Source: Ashinkailepas kermadecensis (Eukaryota; Arthropoda; Thecostraca; Neolepadidae). From it: a stretch of 64,000 nucleotides of DNA. The notes below the pieces were generated by a model. The model made no database searches. It was not told where the DNA came from and saw only the letters and a list, made by a program, of their open reading frames with translations. The translations under genes and the position numbers were made by a program. The stretch spans positions 531,001-595,000 of the forward strand of contig JAOTOM010005142.1 in the NCBI GenBank assembly GCA_034440615.1. Direction: 5' to 3'. Shown one piece after another: positions 1 to 10,291 of the stretch. Every line of letters begins with the position of its first letter. Position 1 is the first letter of the stretch.

Positions 1-1810
1 ATTATTTGTATGTGAATGCACCCAAACAGAAGCTGTGAAGCCGGCCTCAGACAGAGCTTGATCGAGGAGGCGGGGTAGTTCTGCTTTCCGCGCCAGATAG
101 TGATGTTAATAACCGCCGTAAATCACAGACTAGCAATCCGGGGAAGAAAACTACCGCACAATGTTGTAAGAGACGCATATATTGTGGCTTGTGTTGACGA
201 TGATATTGGGGGCCGAAAGAAAAGGCTGAATTCCACCCTTCTTTAATCAAACTAATCAGTCGAGTGCAACAACACCAGCTATTCCAACGCATTGGCAGTG
301 GAAGAATGGAACAGGGTATTAAGGAGGAATGGAGGCCGATGAAAGATGGAGGAGAGGGTAAAAGTCAGTGCATCTTTTTGAAGTCGCTCATTGAACGATC
401 AATTTTCCCCATATCTGTGTCAAGTCATCGACTGGGGAACCATTGAGATGCCCTCAGAAATGCTTTCCGAATACTCGAGACGACCAAAACGTTTTCGCGC
501 GCGCTTGTGTAAACATCTGACCTGGCCATGAATGGTATAATTTAAGGCCAATTTTGAGGACATGTGTCCGTGGCTTTTAATACCCATTTGTACAAGCAGA
601 CGGGCATGTTCTAGGGGAAAGTACTATGAGTGGTTTTATTTGCGATCTGCATTGATGACGTTGACAATGAATTGCCATCCTCCACTGGAAAAGTTATTTT
701 TGTGGACGATTTTTCATTGTGGAGCTGGGTGTAGAGCCAGCGATGTGCAAAGGAAACATCAGACGGCTGTCGGAAAGTTGGAGCATGTGACGTCACATCA
801 CAGGACCCCGTTCCACTGCCATGAAGACAGCCGTTGTTCACCTCTGTCGCCGTCGGCAGTGTATAAAGCCCGTCATCAAGATCCCTGTATCTCCTCAGTC
901 CGGAGTCAGGCTTCTGGGCACATGGCTGGATTGGCGTACTACCGACAAGGAGCACATCACATGGTTAAAGGAGAAGTGCACTAGGGGACTGTAGGTTGTG
1001 AAAGGTGTATTTCTTTGCGCACACGGAACAAATGGAAGCATGTGACTGCTCATGCACCGACTTCTAACACGATCACGGATTGGCTACCGAAGTTGTGTAT
1101 ATGACTGTGTTTCTCAGAAAACTAAGCGTGCGCTTGATGCGATGCACATGAACATCGCATCAAAGTTGGCCCTGTGGGCACGTTCCGAACCCCTCCAGCG
1201 GAGAGAGTTCTTGTTGAGGCTGACGAGCCTTCCTTGGCATTTCCACATCAAATGTTGAAAGATGATACCCTTTTAACCTGGCGCAGAAATCAAGACACCC
1301 AACATACCGCGGAAATATCCTGCCCTACCTCCAGTTCTGCCGACTAGAAGCTTAATCTGCCCATTAGCATTGCTAATTAGTTTCGCAAAACAGAATTAAG
1401 CCAAGCTACGCAGTACAACTTCATTTTGAGATAGGCCGCCATGGCAGCGAATCAGGTCCTGCCCTGACTGGTATTCATATTTCCGACCTCTCACTTCCCG
1501 GCCTCGTCTGGCATCCGAACAGGGTTGCCAAAAGTAGTTCTAAAAGTCCAAACGTACTCAAACCGTGCGCAATAATCAATCGCACACATTTATGCTGCTG
1601 ATAACGAACTTCTGTGGTGTGCGGGGAACGTCGGTAAGCAATGATATTGACTTGAAACGTTGTCAAGTCATGAGCTATAATATTTCCGAAGGACCTGAAA
1701 AAAACCTGCGTGACCCTGTATTACCACCGGTGAAGATGTGATGGGAGAAATGGTCCTGGTAGTGGGACAATTGACCAGCTACGATACTACTGGCCAGTTG
1801 ATGGGACAGG
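1..1810. other. Unique sequence, no gene recognised
   Basis: I see no recognisable coding region, RNA gene or transposon here. Frames of up to 140 codons exist (for example 562-984) but overlap on both strands, match no family I know and have no convincing splice context. A TATAAA at about 859 is isolated and I do not call it a promoter. Confidence 0.5.
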
Positions 1811-1967
1811 TGGCCATGTAACGAGACATGTGGTCCCGTGGTGGGACAATGGCCATGTAACGAGACATGTGGTCCCCTGGTGGGACAATGGCCATGTAAC
1901 AAGACATGTGGTCCCGTGGTGGGGCAATGACCATGTAACGAGACATGTGGTCCCCTGGTGGGACAAT
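1811..1967. repeat. 39-bp minisatellite, 4 copies
   Basis: Four head-to-tail units start near 1812, 1851, 1890 and 1929, each opening GGCCATGTAACGAGACATGT (third unit AAGA, fourth GACCATG). Units alternate CCCGTGG and CCCCTGG. The spacing is exactly 39 bp. The array runs directly into the degenerate GC-rich repeat on its right. Confidence 0.93.
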
Positions 1968-2460
1968 GCCTAGGTTGGTCGGGGTCTGGACCCTCCTGGT
2001 TTGTTGAGAGATCTCCAGCCTTGGGTGGGACGCGGGACTCTGGTGAAGGATCCCTGGGTCGACGAAACGGGACCCGGGCTGTTGGAGAGGATTCCGGGCT
2101 AACGAAGAGAGCCTCGGAGTCGATTGAGAATGCCCGCGGGAGACGCTGATAGCCTCGGTTCTAGCCAATGGCCCTGGTCGCTGGAAGGATCCCGGACTGA
2201 CGGAGAGGGCCCCAGTCAGCAAAGCCCAACGAAGCCCACAGAGGGAGCTTCTGGGCTGACGGAGAGGACTTCCAGCCGTCGGCGGGCCCAGAACCGTTGT
2301 GAAGCACCCCTGAACCGACGGAGTGGCCCCGCGATGGATGTGCAAGGCCCCTGGACCGGCTTTTGTACCCCACGCCGATGGGGAGGAGCCCGAAGCTGAC
2401 GGAACGGACCTCAGCCCGATGAAGAGACCCCCCCCCTGGTGCAGGAGGATCAGCTTTAGG
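1968..2460. repeat. Degenerate ~25-30-bp GC-rich minisatellite
   Basis: Loosely repeated blocks of the type GGGCTGACGGAGAGG, each followed by a GGCCC- or CCCCA-rich segment, recur about every 25-30 bp. Examples are GGACTGACGGAGAGGGCCCC and GGGCTGACGGAGAGGACTTC. No two units are identical, so this is an old array. It lies just left of a hAT-like terminus at 2586 and resembles in style, though not clearly in sequence, the GGCCC arrays at 16.9-19.3 kb and 57.6-59.0 kb. Confidence 0.6.
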
Positions 2461-2527
2461 TGGAGCACAATTTGAAGAGGCACTCCCAGCGAGAGAAAGG
2501 GCACTAAGGTCTGAACCTTAATGCCCT

Positions 2528-2555
2528 CCATCCAAAGGGTCGACCCTTTGGATGG
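2528..2555. repeat. 28-bp perfect palindrome
   Basis: CCATCCAAAGGGTC is followed immediately by its reverse complement GACCCTTTGGATGG, with no spacer and a SalI-type GTCGAC centre. It lies 26 bp inside the hAT-like terminus at 2586. Confidence 0.95.
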
Positions 2556-2572
2556 CCACATTGGCCAAATCC

Positions 2573-2586
2573 TGGATCCGCCACTG
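2573..2586. mobile_element. hAT-like right terminus (orphan)
   Basis: The sequence TGGATCCGCCACTG reads CAGTGGCGGATCCA on the other strand, which fits the CAGTGGCG-type inverted terminus common in animal hAT elements. No matching left end with the same flanking 8 bp (ACATCAAT) was found upstream in the window. This may be a truncated element. Confidence 0.45.
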
Positions 2587-5157
2587 ACATCAATAGCCGA
2601 TGACCTCATCCAGCTATGCAAATCCGGCAAGAAAGGATTAACGACACAAGGCCGTGATCACCAGGAAAGTGTGCACCGAATTGTCTGCACCTTCCCATGC
2701 CGACCACCGACTCAAAACACCGCAGCAGCTGCCGAGACGGATCCGACTGTCACCTGCGTCGTGCGTCTGGGGAAACCAGGTGCGCAGCCGTCTAATTTGG
2801 CGGCCGCGTTCAATCGTGATACATCGGTGGCCGCCGGTAATGAAGAAAGCTCGTGTAAACACTGCTTGACTGCGCGAGGTCTCGCCATCGATCTTCCGTT
2901 GCGGAAACAACGCGTCCGGCGGCGCCGGACGCGTCGCGCCAAATTTATCACTCCATTTTAGCTGCCCGGCGTGTTTACGTGTCCAGTCGTGGTGAATGCG
3001 TGGTAGAAAAACATATAGCCTGCGTTCTTCTTTTATTGCTTCTCCAATCGCGCAGGCAGAAAGGGCATTAGCAATTAACTCGTGAGTGACGCTTCAAAAT
3101 GTTTTATTTTGATGCAATTCGCTCTCCAATTTAGGGTCATAAAACTCGTCCAGGTGTTGCTATGCACGTGATTAGTAGATAACAAATATGCCGATAATCC
3201 CACTTGGTGGTGCTTGGTACAAGTATGAGACCTTTGCAAGCTTTTTGTCTGGATCTCAGCTATCTGTTCTTTTTGGTGCCAATTCGCCAGTCTCGCCGCA
3301 TAGTTACCTTCTAGTATATTGTTCACTCTCAATTCGTATTTTTGCCTCCCCTCTTCAGCCTGAATTTTATCTCCCCACTCATCTTCGCTATCCAATTCAT
3401 CAGAACCTTAAGTCTTCGCATGGGTTCCTTGACATGTTCACGATCTGACGTTGCAAGCATCCGTTTTCCACGGTATTCGACGTCCAGACTTCGACGGTAT
3501 TCGAAGTCCAGACTCCACTTCCTGTGTCTCCGGTCCGTTCACAAACCTGGTTTCAACCAAACGGTGCGATTTCCGGTGTGCCCTTTTCCAGTTTGTTTCG
3601 TTACCGGGAGGACCCGGTTTGAAATCGCATTGCCTCCTTAGAATTTCAAATTTGCACCGATGCAAGCCGTCAAGGAATTCCCATTAGCTAAGTGAAATTA
3701 TTCGTTTAACTTTCACGCACGGAAACCAATAGAGTTATTCCATATTTCTTGTATTTGACTCCGTATCTCCAATTGATATTCTACATGCTGCCCGCAGTAA
3801 TAATTTGAAAGGAAAGGTCGCTGTGTGTGGCGATTCACTAGCTTCCATTAGAGTTCCGGTCACATCAGGAGCACCTCGACGGGCAGTGACGTCAGCGCCC
3901 ATGTGCGCGCCGCGGGTCACCACAGCCGAGCTCGGTCTGCACGAGATAACGACCGCAGGTGTCTCCATCACGCACGCTCTCAATCAGCCCGATCGACAGC
4001 ACCTGGCGCTTCATCACATGGCGCCCGCGAGATGGAGGCCGTCCATCGGCCGTAAACCAGCGCAGGAGCGCCACTGCGGCGTGCAGCCAGACCGCCTCGG
4101 CTCTGGCCAGTGTTGCACGCGCCGTCCTCGGCCGCCAGCCGCCGCCAGCGCAGATATATGGCGCACATGTGCTCATTACGAGGTGGCGATCCGGCCTGCT
4201 CCGCGTCGATTCCGACAGCCACGCCTCGTCCTCCGTCGACGCCGAAGCGGCCGGACACGATACGGCAGGCGAGGATGGGGGCGGGGGGAAGTGCGCGGGC
4301 TAGTGCCAGGTGGTGTTGATGCCGTTCGGCCCAGCCCAGTGTGGCTATTGAGTCGCCAACCGGTTCCGAAGAAGGGTACCCGTGGATCGAAGACCGCGAA
4401 TGGAATACTGTGAGGGGCACCATTCGGCGAGGGTACACTCAGAGCTTCCATGCCGGTATCGGTTTTCGATCGAAAAGCTGGAATAAATTCGCTCTACCAT
4501 ATATGCCATTATTTTAGTGCGATTACCTTAGCACAACTCCTGCGTAGCGGACTCCAAACTACGTGAGACCTGCAAAACCTACTTTCAGATTTCTTTGCAA
4601 GGTAGTGGATACGAATTGTTATGACTACATCTGCCCATTTACCTCTGCATTTTTTTGTTGGTAAGAAAAACATAGAGCATGAACCCACAATGGGTAGTTC
4701 TTATGAGGAAATATGTTGTCTAATATATCAGTGCTTCTTTCCGATTTTAAAACGTGAGTGCTCATTTTTTTCTGTCGTTGTATTATATAACCGACACGTG
4801 CAGTAATGTATATTTTTGTATGCAAGATTGTAGTTGGGAGCAATAAAAAGCCTCCTGTTTTCTCCCTTGTTATCTTCCTCGCTGTCTCACAACTACATAT
4901 GTTTGCAGATTAATAATCAGACTACCTCTCGTCATAGCTCAACTGACATTGTGATCTACGCTATCGAATTTGAGCTTAATATCTCATTTAAAAGCAGTAA
5001 TGGTTGATTCAGACACCCGAAATAGAAGCGAATCGCGATGGCTTCCTTTTCATTAGCATGAGAGTATGGCGCATATGTGAACCATGTGATATGTTATTGA
5101 TGCATTTGTTCACTCCTTATAAACGTATCAAAGGCGACGGACAGATGGGACAGAACA
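2587..5157. other. Mostly unique sequence, with CpG-rich block
   Basis: Positions about 3840-4340 are GC- and CpG-rich and open in several frames on both strands (up to 202 codons on plus, 152 on minus). No frame resembles a known family and none stands out, so the openness reflects base composition. A CpG-rich promoter region is possible but unsupported by an adjacent gene. The remainder, 4340-5157, is AT-richer and shows nothing recognisable. Confidence 0.4.
2910..2934. repeat. 11-bp stem palindrome, CG-rich
   Basis: ACGCGTCCGGC, a GGC spacer and GCCGGACGCGT form a perfect inverted repeat. It is unusually CpG-dense compared with its flanks. Confidence 0.9.
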
Positions 5158-5228
5158 TGAGCGCACGTATGTTGTACAAATGAGCGCACGTATGTTGTAC
5201 AAATGAGCGCACGTATGTTGTACAAATC
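5158..5228. repeat. 23-bp tandem repeat, 3 copies
   Basis: Three identical units of ATGAGCGCACGTATGTTGTA plus CAA. The units show no differences, suggesting a recent duplication. Confidence 0.95.
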
Positions 5229-6628
5229 TTAGCCCGGTCAAATGTTCAGGTCCCATGCGGCACTGATATGGACATGCTTGTAATTAAGAAATATTTCACA
5301 GTGGACAGATTGACTGGGTGAATATTTCACCAAAACTTGTCAATGACTTTTCGGGGTTCACAATAATCACGCATATCTCATCGTGTGTAACTTGTCACAT
5401 CTCAGCATCACCCAGCTGGCGACGATTACACGATAATTGAGTTCATCAAGCGAGCCCCCTGTATGTGATGCAAATATAGCGCAACCAGATGACTAATCTG
5501 ACGACAACAGCCAAGTGCTCAGAATACTCAAAAATATAATAAAAACACTCGTCTGAATCCGCAATTGATCACCCAATTCAGAAGGAATTTTCTAATTTAG
5601 TATATTTTGATCCTAATTATCCGATAATACACCCATCATCTTAATGCAAATAAGCTTCCGAATTCTCCCAAACTCAACTTCTACAATGCATCACTTTTTG
5701 AAGCATAAAATAGGCCATGGTTCTGCACGAGGAGTCTTAAAATAGTACTAATAACAGTTAGTAAGCTTGGGGTGTGCCAAACAATAGCGGTCATGTGCGA
5801 TGCCATTAAGGCTTGTGTTTTGCAAGGAAAGGCAGAACAAGTGTACATTACGCTGAAGGAAGCACTACGTTAAAGTGTATGTGAGTGGGTAAGGGGGGGG
5901 GGGGGTCGCGTATGCTTGTGTGCCGTGTGCTTGTGTGTTTGCATGCATGTGTGTTTGTGTGTGCGTCAGAAGGCACTGCAAGCGGAAAGGGGTAACCGTC
6001 TTTCAAGGTATCTAGACGGCCTTGGAAAACGTAGGTCACTAAGCCTCCTCAAGAATATTGTGTGGTGGGGTGAATGACTTGGTTGTTTCCGCTAGGATGT
6101 TGGCACTGGCTCCTTTCAAAAGGTACATATGGATTTTTAGCGTGCGGGCGGGGAAGAAATCGTCCACACCGTCTCTCATGTCGGAACGCGTGTTCGTAGC
6201 ATGGGCAGGTGGGGTACCTGGATACCACGTGGATTAGGTGGATGTGGTAGGTGTGTACGAAGGTGGACTAGGATTACGTGGGTGGAGTAAGGCCAGACGT
6301 TGCTGTGTCTAGGGTTAATACGGTGTTCGATAAGTGCAAATCGGCTCATCTGCATCCAGTGATACCAGCTACCCAGTACAGTTATATGTTCAATGTACGC
6401 TGCATACTGCGTTAATCACAAGTCAGCTGCTGGACGTACGACGGCACCGCTAGGTAAATGGTTATCTCGGATGACAAAGCAAATCAGCTCGAATACGTCC
6501 AATGCCATATATCAATGACCACCCGCGCTTTTTCTACAAGTGGATGCTGGCGCATACAGCACATGGTAGCTGGCTTCAGGAATGTTCAACTATGCCTGTA
6601 TATGTCCAACATACAGGCAATGTTCCTG
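5229..6628. other. Unique sequence with G-run and TG-rich tract
   Basis: No gene is seen. A run of G at about 5891-5905 is followed by a TG-rich stretch to about 5970. Positions 6190-6300 are a loose GTGGATTAGG/GTGGGT-rich stretch. The segment 6604-6617 (GTCCAACATACAGG) is the reverse complement of the unit of the array that begins at 6629. Confidence 0.5.
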
Positions 6629-6859
6629 CCTGTATGTTGGACGGTGTTGCCTGTATGCTGGACGGTGTTGCCTGTATGTTGGACGGTGTTGCCTGTATGT
6701 TGGACGGTGTTGCCTGTATGTTGGACAGTGTTGCCTGTATGTTGTACGGTGTTGCCTGTATGTTGGGCGGTGTTGCCTGTATGTTGGACGGTGTTGCCTG
6801 TATGTTGGACGGTGTTGCCTGTATGTAGGACGGTGTTGCCTGTATGTTGGACGGTGTTA
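6629..6859. repeat. 21-bp minisatellite, 11 copies
   Basis: Unit CCTGTATGTTGGACGGTGTT plus G, starting at 6629 and repeating every 21 bp, with single-base variants (GCTGG, GACAG, GTACG, GGGCG, GTAGG). Because 21 is a multiple of 3 and the unit has no stop in several frames, long Cys-rich frames appear on plus and Asn/Gln/Thr-rich frames on minus. I treat these as non-coding. Confidence 0.97.
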
Positions 6860-6961
6860 CCCGCATAATGTTTCTGCAAGACTTGTGGCGCATGCATATT
6901 CGACAAGCAAGTTGAGGAGATCTGACTGCTTGTCGCCCAACAGTCAGGCAGGCGAGAGGGC

Positions 6962-8735
6962 GATGCCACCTTTTGGCGGTGGCACTGGGTAGGTTGTCTC
7001 TGCGCGCCACACCTAGTGCAGTGTCGAAGGGCACATCGACGTCGGTTGGCGGTGGCACTGGGTAGGTTGTCTCTGCGCGCCACACCTAGTGCAGTGTCGA
7101 AGGGCACATCGCCGTCGGTTGGCGGTGGCACTGGGTAGGTTGTCTCTGCGCGCCACACCTAGTGCAGTGTCGAAGGGCACATCGACGTCGGTTGGCGGTG
7201 GCACTGGGTAGGTTGTCTCTGCGCGCCACACCTAGTGCAGTGTCGAAGGGCACATCGACGTCGGTTGGCGGTGGCACTGGGTAGGTTGTCTCTGCGCGCC
7301 ACACCTAGTGCAGTGTCGAAGGGCACATCGCCGTCGGTTGCCTGTATGTTGGACGGTGTTGCCTGTATGCCTGATGCCACCTTTTGGCGGTGGCACTGGG
7401 TAGGTTGTCTCTGCGCGCCACACCTAGTGCAGTGTCGAAGGGCACATCGCCGTCGGTTGGCGGTGGCACTGGGTAGGTTGTCTCTGCGCGCCACACCTAG
7501 TGCAGTGTCGAAGGGCACATCGACGTCGGTTGCCTGTATGTTGGACGGTGTTGCCTGTATGCCTGATGCCACCTTTGGCGGTGGCACTGGGTAGGTTGTC
7601 TCTGCGCGCCACACCTAGTGCAGTGTCGAAGGGCACATCGCCGTCGGTTGGCGGTGGCACTGGGTAGGTTGTCTCTGCGCGCCACACCTAGTGCAGTGTC
7701 GAAGGGCACATCGCCGTCGGTTGGCGGTGGCACTGGGTAGGTTGTCTCTGCGCGCCACACCTAGTGCAGTGTCGAAGGGCACATCGACGTCGGTTGGCGG
7801 TGGCACTGGGTAGGTTGTCTCTGCGCGCCACACCTAGTGCAGTGTCGAAGGGCACATCGACGTCGGTTGCCTGTATGTTGGACGGTGTTGCCTGTATGCC
7901 TGATGCCACCTTTGGCGGTGGCACTGGGTAGGTTGTCTCTGCGCGCCACACCTAGTGCAGTGTCGAAGGGCACATCGCCGTCGGTTGCCTGTATGTTGGA
8001 CGGTGTTGCCTGTATGCCTGATGCCACCTTTGGCGGTGGCACTGGGTAGGTTGTCTCTGCGCGCCACACCTAGTGCAGTGTCGAAGGGCACATCGACGTC
8101 GGTTGGCGGTGGCACTGGGTAGGTTGTCTCTGCGCGCCACACCTAGTGCAGTGTCGAAGGGCACATCGCCGTCGGTTGGCGGTGGCACTGGGTAGGTTGT
8201 CTCTGCGCGCCACACCTAGTGCAGTGTCGAAGGGCACATCGCCGTCGGTTGGCGGTGGCACTGGGTAGGTTGTCTCTGCGCGCCACACCTAGTGCAGTGT
8301 CGAAGGGCACATCGACGTCGGTTGGCGGTGGCACTGGGTAGGTTGTCTCTGCGCGCCACACCTAGTGCAGTGTCGAAGGGCACATCGACGTCGGTTGTCG
8401 GTGGCACTGGGTAGGTTGTCTCTGCGCGCCACACCCAGTGCAGTGTCGAAGGGCACATCGCCGTCGGTTGCCTGTATGTTGGACGGTGTTGCCTGTATGC
8501 CTGATGCCACCTTTTGGCGGTGGCACTGGGTAGGTTGTCTCTGCGCGCCACACCTAGTGCAGTGTCGAAGGGCACATCGACGTCGGTTGGCGGTGGCACT
8601 GGGTAGGTTGTCTCTGCGCGCCACACCTAGTGCAGTGTCGAAGGGCACATCGCCGTCGGTTGGCGGTGGCACTGGGTAGGTTGTCTCTGCGCGCCACACC
8701 TAGTGCAGTGTCGAAGGGCACATCGACGTCGGTTG
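6962..8735. repeat. 73-bp minisatellite, 21 copies, with 45-bp inserts
   Basis: Units open GGCGGTGGCACTGGGTAGGT and end ATCGMCGTCGGTT, starting at 6975 and spaced 73 bp. Five junctions (at about 7339, 7530, 7868, 7986 and 8469) carry a 45-46-bp insert made of two units related to the neighbouring 21-bp array plus GATGCCACCTT. The M position is A or C and gives an internal variant code. Many overlapping minus-strand frames beginning MWRAETTYPV are by-products of the array. Confidence 0.97.
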
Positions 8736-9206
8736 CATGCCACCATTCTGTACAACACAATACTGGATATATTAATGTGTGACGTGGCTCTCACAGAAGG
8801 GGTGTTGGGAATTGTCGGGCAATAGCAAGTATCGCATCCATCGGTCCATGGCTGGAACGATTGATACGGTGGTTGCCATTCCATGTCACCGATACTCCTG
8901 TGTAGCACCGTTTTTCCCCCTTTTTTGTGTTTTGCATCGAACCGTTCAAATGCACCACAAGAAACGTGCAATACGTAATAGAAACTCTAAAGCTAGACAC
9001 TCTCGTTCTGCACATCGCGCAGATTACCGAAGAGGTATCATATATGTATGTTGTACTCCACTTGGAGCTGGTTCTCCAGAAGGAAGGGAGCAATGCTTGT
9101 TGTCCTAAAGCGAATTAACCTGCATGATGCTGTTGGAAATAGGGCAGGGACCACCTTGCAACCTTGCACATCAGAAGCCTGTTTTGTGGAGGACAGCGTC
9201 AATTCC
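8736..9206. other. Unique spacer
   Basis: This separates the 73-bp and 25-bp arrays. Nothing recognisable is seen. Confidence 0.5.
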
Positions 9207-9285
9207 GTGCAGGAGTTCCGGCACGAGGCTCGTGCAGGAGTTCCGGCACGAGGCTCGTGCAGGAGTTCCGGCACGAGGCTCGTGC
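9207..9285. repeat. 25-bp tandem repeat, 3 copies
   Basis: Three identical units of GTGCAGGAGTTCCGGCACGA plus GGCTC. The unit carries the small palindrome GCACGAGGCTCGTGC across its join. The copies are identical, indicating recent expansion. Confidence 0.95.
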
Positions 9286-9334
9286 GATGCCCACCTGTTG
9301 GCCGACACCAGCTGAGAGCCGGCTGCTGCTGGTG

Positions 9335-10291
9335 TGTCACGCCGCCGGCCCTATCGTCCGGCCCAGTCTTGTGTCACGCCGCCGGCCCTATCGTCCGGCC
9401 CAGTCTTGTGTCACGCCGCCGGCCCTATCGTCCGGCCCAGTCTTGTGTCACGCCGCCGGCCCTATCGTCCGGCCCAGTCTTGTGTCACGCCGCCGGCCCT
9501 ATCGTCCGGCCCAGTCTTGTGTCACGCCGCCGGCCCTATCGTCCGGCCCAGTCTTGTGTCACGCCGCCGGCCCTATCGCCCGGCCCAGTCTTGTGTCACG
9601 CCGCCGGCCCTATCGTCCGGCCCAGTCTTGTGTCACGCCGCCGGCCCTATCGCCCGGCCCAGTCTTGTGTCACGCCGCCGGCCCTATCGCCCGGCCCAGT
9701 CTTGTGTCACGCCGCCGGCCCTATCGCCCGGCCCAGTCTTGTGTCACGCCGCCGGCCCTATCGTCCGGCCCAGTCTTGTGTCACGCCGCCGGCCCTATCG
9801 CCCGGCCCAGTCTTGTGTCACGCCGCCGGCCCTATCGCCCGGCCCAGTCTTGTGTCACGCCGCCGGCCCTATCGCCCGGCCCAGTCTTGTGTCACGCCGC
9901 CGGCCCTATCGTCCGGCCCAGTCTTGTGTCACGCCGCCGGCCCTATCGTCCGGCCCAGTCTTGTGTCACGCCGCCGGCCCTATCGCCCGGCCCAGTCTTG
10001 TGTCACGCCGCCGGCCCTATCGCCCGGCCCAGTCTTGTGTCACGCCGCCGGCCCTATCGTCCGGCCCAGTCTTGTGTCACGCCGCCGGCCCTATCGCCCG
10101 GCCCAGTCTTGTGTCACGCCGCCGGCCCTATCGTCCGGCCCAGTCTTGTGTCACGCCGCCGGCCCTATCGTCCGGCCCAGTCTTGTGTCACGCCGTCGGC
10201 CCTATCGCCCGGCCCAGTCTTGTGTCACGCCGCCGGCCCTATCGTCCGGCCCAGTCTTGTGTCACGCCGCCGGCCCTATCGCCCGGCCCAG
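9335..10291. repeat. 37-bp minisatellite, 26 copies
   Basis: Units open TGTCACGCCGCCGGCCCTAT and differ almost only at one T/C site (ATCGTCC or ATCGCCC). Unit 24 also has CCGTCGG. In order the site reads TTTTTTCTCCCTCCCTTCCTCTTCTC. Since 37 leaves remainder 1 on division by 3 and the unit lacks stops, all three plus frames are open (up to 420 codons). This is a sign of the array, not of coding. Confidence 0.98.

Noticed and set aside
3805..4438. 202-codon plus and 152-codon minus frames
   Set aside because: The segment is CpG-rich and open on both strands in several frames, with no recognisable domain.
9207..9285. CGGCACGAG motif resembling a cDNA-library adaptor
   Set aside because: It is part of a genuine 25-bp triplicated unit with continuous flanks and lacks the rest of the adaptor.
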